From NCBI GenBank assembly GCA_017651625.1, contig JAGCCP010000039.1:1-64000 (forward strand): a stretch of 64,000 bases of DNA, read 5' to 3'. The notes under the pieces were generated by a model. It was not told the DNA's origin. It saw only the letters and a program-made list of their open reading frames with translations, and did no database searches. This document shows, piece by piece, positions 61,584-64,000 of the stretch; within the stretch, counting starts at the first letter, position 1; each line of letters begins with the position of its first letter. Both the position numbers and the translations under genes were made by a program. The DNA is from Candidatus Ruminimicrobiellum bubulum. Lineage in GTDB: Bacteria; Elusimicrobiota; Endomicrobiia; Endomicrobiales; Endomicrobiaceae.

Positions 61584-62513
61584 TTAGTTAAATCTAAAAG
61601 ATAATGCTATGAAATGAGAACCATAAGATTCTTCTATTTCGAACGGCAACTCAAAAGCATAATCTATTACTAATGTAGAATCATTTAAGAACGTAAATTC
61701 ATATCCGAAACCGATATTAAACGCTTCTTCTCTTCCGCCGAGTCTTATTCCTAACTTATCATCCAATATGTAACTTTCCAAACCGATTCTGAACTTTACT
61801 TCATCATCTATGAATATCACATCCAAATCTGCCGTAAATGTCGGTATATTTACATACGGTAACAACTCACTGAAATATCCTATACCGATTACATTCATGT
61901 TACTTACAGTATCTTTTTCTTCGTAACCGATATCGGGAGCCGTTAAATATTTACTGCTGAAACCTAATCTTAATCCGTTTTCAAAGGTTGCCAATATACC
62001 GATATCACCGGTTATTGCTCCTTTACTATCTGAAAGATCTTTATCTTCTTCATCAAAATTGATTTCTTGTCTTAAATATTTTATGTTCAAACCTGCTGAT
62101 AAGTTTACATAATAATCATCTATTCCGGTAATATCATTTAACTTTCTTGCATAACCTACGTTGAATGTATCGTATCTTGCAAGTCCCGGTGTTCCGAGTG
62201 ATGACCATGCAAATGATGCCGAACCCCACTCATCCGAAATAGGATATACAAAACCTAAATAGTTTGCTGCTATTTCTACTCCGTCAAGACCTGCAAACAA
62301 TCTTGATCCCATGAGTGTTACTTCTTTCTGTACACAATTTGCTATACCCGCAATGTTATACAAAGGTGCATTGGCATCGTTTACTACTGCAGTAAATGCT
62401 CCGCCCATACCTAACGCTCTTACGCCCCAATAGGTATCTTCAAAAGCTGCTTGAGCTTTCTGGGCTGCTACTACCATTATGGTTAATAATAATACTGCTA
62501 AAAACTTTTTCAT
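61584..62513 (-). CDS. PorV/UPF0164-type outer-membrane protein, paralogue B
   Basis: About 309 residues with a signal peptide ending AQAA. EDTYWGVRALGMGGAFTAVVNDANAPLYN, SRLFAGLDGVEIAANY and IRLGGREEAFNIGFGYEF are nearly identical to paralogue A, and the end SYGSHFIALSFRFN matches an outer-membrane barrel except for a final Asn after the usual Phe. The ATG at 62513 is preferred; the TTG at 62531 adds six basic residues. Its upstream neighbour carries the same C-terminal tail as the partner of paralogue A. Confidence 0.85.
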   Translation of the reverse strand: MKKFLAVLLLTIMVVAAQKAQAAFEDTYWGVRALGMGGAFTAVVNDANAPLYNIAGIANCVQKEVTLMGSRLFAGLDGVEIAANYLGFVYPISDEWGSASFAWSSLGTPGLARYDTFNVGYARKLNDITGIDDYYVNLSAGLNIKYLRQEINFDEEDKDLSDSKGAITGDIGILATFENGLRLGFSSKYLTAPDIGYEEKDTVSNMNVIGIGYFSELLPYVNIPTFTADLDVIFIDDEVKFRIGLESYILDDKLGIRLGGREEAFNIGFGYEFTFLNDSTLVIDYAFELPFEIEESYGSHFIALSFRFN

Positions 62514-62539
62514 GCGTACCTTTTTTTTCAAATTTTATA

Positions 62540-63892
62540 CTACCAAACAAACGATATTGTTCCGCTTACTAATTTACTCTTATCTTTTAACTTAATTTGA
62601 TAAATATATATACCGCTCTTTGCCCAATCACCGCTATTATTTGTTCCTTCTCTACCTAACCATTCAAAGCCGTCAGCTGTTCCCGCATTAAGTTCTGCAA
62701 CTTTCTTACCGCTTACATTGTATATCTTAACAACATCGCCTTCTTTCAAATTACCAAACTTAAATCCGCCATAAGTTGATATTCTCGATTTTACTCTTAC
62801 TCTCTTTGCAGGTCTATAACCTTCTTCCGGAATTTCGATTACTGCTATTATTCTAGTCCAAGCATTAGCAACATCCGGATAACTTAATATAAGCTTACCA
62901 TCTTCGTTTTCATGAACACTTAAAAGAGGTTTTTGTGAATCATCTATCTCCATCCAACCTTCTTCAGTAGTAATCTCTCGAGTTGTCGTATCATAAGCTT
63001 CTAAATTTAAATTATATTGCATAATAAACTTTGTTGCCTTTCTGCAAAGGTCAATATCAGCATCACCAACAGGTTCTTTCACTGCCATATTAGGATAAAC
63101 CACAGTACCGCCATTTTCATCTGTTACACATGTAAAACCTGCACTTTCAAGTTCTTCAGCATTAAAAATAGTTAAAATATCTTGAGCAGTTAAACCTATA
63201 CCCGTTCTAAAACATTCACTTTGTGTTTTAGCTTTAAAAAGACCGAATGCTCCAGAAGCACTACCACTATTTGCAATAGAACCGAATCTAAACGTCCAGT
63301 TAATGTATCTACCGGAAAGAGTAGGATATGCTTGTTTTACACCTACCCAATCAGGTTGAGATTGGTCACCTGTAGGTTGATATAAAGTATACTCTTCACC
63401 CATATCTAAGTACAATGTTTTTGAATCTATAATTTCTACAGGTTGATAAGAACCTACAGGAACTTCCAAATGAACTATCTCACCATCTGTTTTCTTTGTT
63501 TGAAAATCACCGCTAACTCTATAGTTTACGGTTCCGCCTATATAAGAATTAGGAATTACTCTTGTGCCGGGATAAAAAATTCCATCAGCTTCTACGGTAC
63601 AATCAGGACCTTTTTGAATATTAGCTTCATCTTCGTTAAAGTAATACTTTACATTTGTAACAGCAGACTCACAAAGACGACTCAAATGTACCTCTGTTTT
63701 AGGTTTAACAACCATGTTACAACTTATAACTTCTTCAACTCTGGGTTCATCGTGAATCAAGTCCGGATTATAATCATCAAATTCAGCAAGAGCTAAATAT
63801 CTAGCCGGTTCCGTTTCCGATTGAACCGGGATATTCAACATAAACACCATTGTTAAAGATAAGGTTAATGATAATATTTTTTTCATTTTCAT
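62540..63892 (-). CDS. Secreted surface protein with FlgD-like C-terminal domain, copy B
   Basis: 450 residues with a signal peptide (MKKILSLTLSLTMVFMLNIP). Several Cys (at least six) may form disulfides. The C-terminal domain (FKFGNLKEGDVVKIYNVSGKKV ... NSGDWAKSGIYIYQIKLKDKSK ... VSGTISFVW) is closely similar to that of copy A; the N-terminal parts share only short pieces (LIHDEP-like and RPAKRVRVKSRIS-like). It is directly followed by the PorV-like gene B, 26 bp away. Start codons at 63892 and 63886 are equivalent. Confidence 0.75.
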   Translation of the reverse strand: MKMKKILSLTLSLTMVFMLNIPVQSETEPARYLALAEFDDYNPDLIHDEPRVEEVISCNMVVKPKTEVHLSRLCESAVTNVKYYFNEDEANIQKGPDCTVEADGIFYPGTRVIPNSYIGGTVNYRVSGDFQTKKTDGEIVHLEVPVGSYQPVEIIDSKTLYLDMGEEYTLYQPTGDQSQPDWVGVKQAYPTLSGRYINWTFRFGSIANSGSASGAFGLFKAKTQSECFRTGIGLTAQDILTIFNAEELESAGFTCVTDENGGTVVYPNMAVKEPVGDADIDLCRKATKFIMQYNLNLEAYDTTTREITTEEGWMEIDDSQKPLLSVHENEDGKLILSYPDVANAWTRIIAVIEIPEEGYRPAKRVRVKSRISTYGGFKFGNLKEGDVVKIYNVSGKKVAELNAGTADGFEWLGREGTNNSGDWAKSGIYIYQIKLKDKSKLVSGTISFVW

Positions 63893-63926
63893 AATTTAAT
63901 ATATTTTTTTACAAATAACAACTATT

Positions 63927-64000
63927 TTATTCTACGTTCATTTCCAAAATAATATTTGCCGTATAATCTATATCACCGGCAGCTTCATTAAAACCGCCAC
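63927..64000 (-). CDS. C-terminal end of a further surface-type protein (cut by window end)
   Basis: Twenty-four codons ending ...DIDYTANIILEMNVE and TAA at 63927-63929, open to the window edge. The Y-T-x-x-hydrophobic pattern with a final Glu resembles the end of the 440-residue protein (YTTSFVINLSYE). Too little remains for a function. It lies 34 bp above the ATG of copy B. Confidence 0.5.
   Translation of the reverse strand, partial: GGFNEAAGDIDYTANIILEMNVE

Noticed and set aside
56458-64000. Complete type IX secretion locus
   Set aside because: Only PorV-like barrels and FlgD-like tails are present; no PorK, L, M, N or Sov homologue is in the window.

Overview
The window is AT-rich bacterial chromosome, coding almost entirely on the minus strand. 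It looks like a Gram-negative, strictly fermentative anaerobe. The signs are a Wza-like outer-membrane exporter, several small beta-barrel proteins, two PorV/UPF0164-type outer-membrane proteins, an oxygen-sensitive two-subunit class I fumarase, a TM1266-type hydrogenase-regulator homologue, and no respiratory genes. The PorV proteins paired with FlgD-like C-terminal domains, together with the metabolic set, fit Elusimicrobiota (Endomicrobia-like) best. That placement is inference.

Layout. 1-4.7 kb: 5' part of miaB, sugar-nucleotide genes rfbA and a UDP-xylose-synthase-like gene, and a Na/phosphate symporter. 4.7-19.2 kb: a nucleoside salvage and catabolism block (cdd, mtnP, recJ, deoA, punA, deoB, split transketolase, an output-less GAF sensor, deoC, a DUF4139 protein, rpiB, pduL, tpiA). 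It can turn nucleosides into free bases plus pentose phosphate, then glyceraldehyde-3-phosphate and, for deoxyribose, acetaldehyde. 19.3-22.3 kb: Wzc-like and Wza-like polysaccharide export and a DUF4833 protein. 22.3-28.8 kb: AddB/AddA-type helicase-nuclease and smpB. 28.9-29.7 kb (plus strand): tRNA-Arg, a NifU-like gene and a YfcE-like phosphodiesterase. 29.7-37.4 kb: PspC, acyl-CoA synthetase with XRE-cupin regulator, coaE, polA, trxB, a TlpA-like protein and trxA. 37.6 kb: a plus-strand outer-membrane protein. 38.5-41.0 kb: a minimal secretin/TadE/TadG-like locus including an unlisted 59-residue pilin-like gene. 41.0-43.5 kb: gcvT and lpdA. 43.6-45.9 kb: a Cys-rich peptide, a radical SAM/SPASM enzyme and a TupA-like ATP-grasp protein. 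45.9-47.7 kb: proS. 47.8-53.0 kb: an envelope operon from coaX to two LolA-like paralogues. 53.1-55.9 kb: fumarase and malic enzyme. 56.4-64 kb: a surface-protein cluster with two repeated modules of a C-terminal-domain protein followed by a PorV-like protein.

The best candidate for an undescribed system is 43584-45853. A nine-cysteine peptide with an internal duplication has its own sigma-70-like promoter and a downstream attenuator-like hairpin. It is followed by a SPASM radical SAM enzyme translationally coupled (TAATG) to a TupA-family ATP-grasp protein. This has the logic of a ribosomally made, post-translationally modified peptide pathway with an unusual second enzyme.

Other structure not explained by genes: a 101-bp near-palindromic element in three intergenic copies plus a half copy; at least ten perfect palindromes with 3-nt loops at gene borders, one holding the fumarase Shine-Dalgarno sequence in its loop; composite repeat cassettes; and a 15-bp perfect hairpin inside the yfcE-like gene. 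No rRNA, CRISPR array, insertion sequence or prophage gene was seen.
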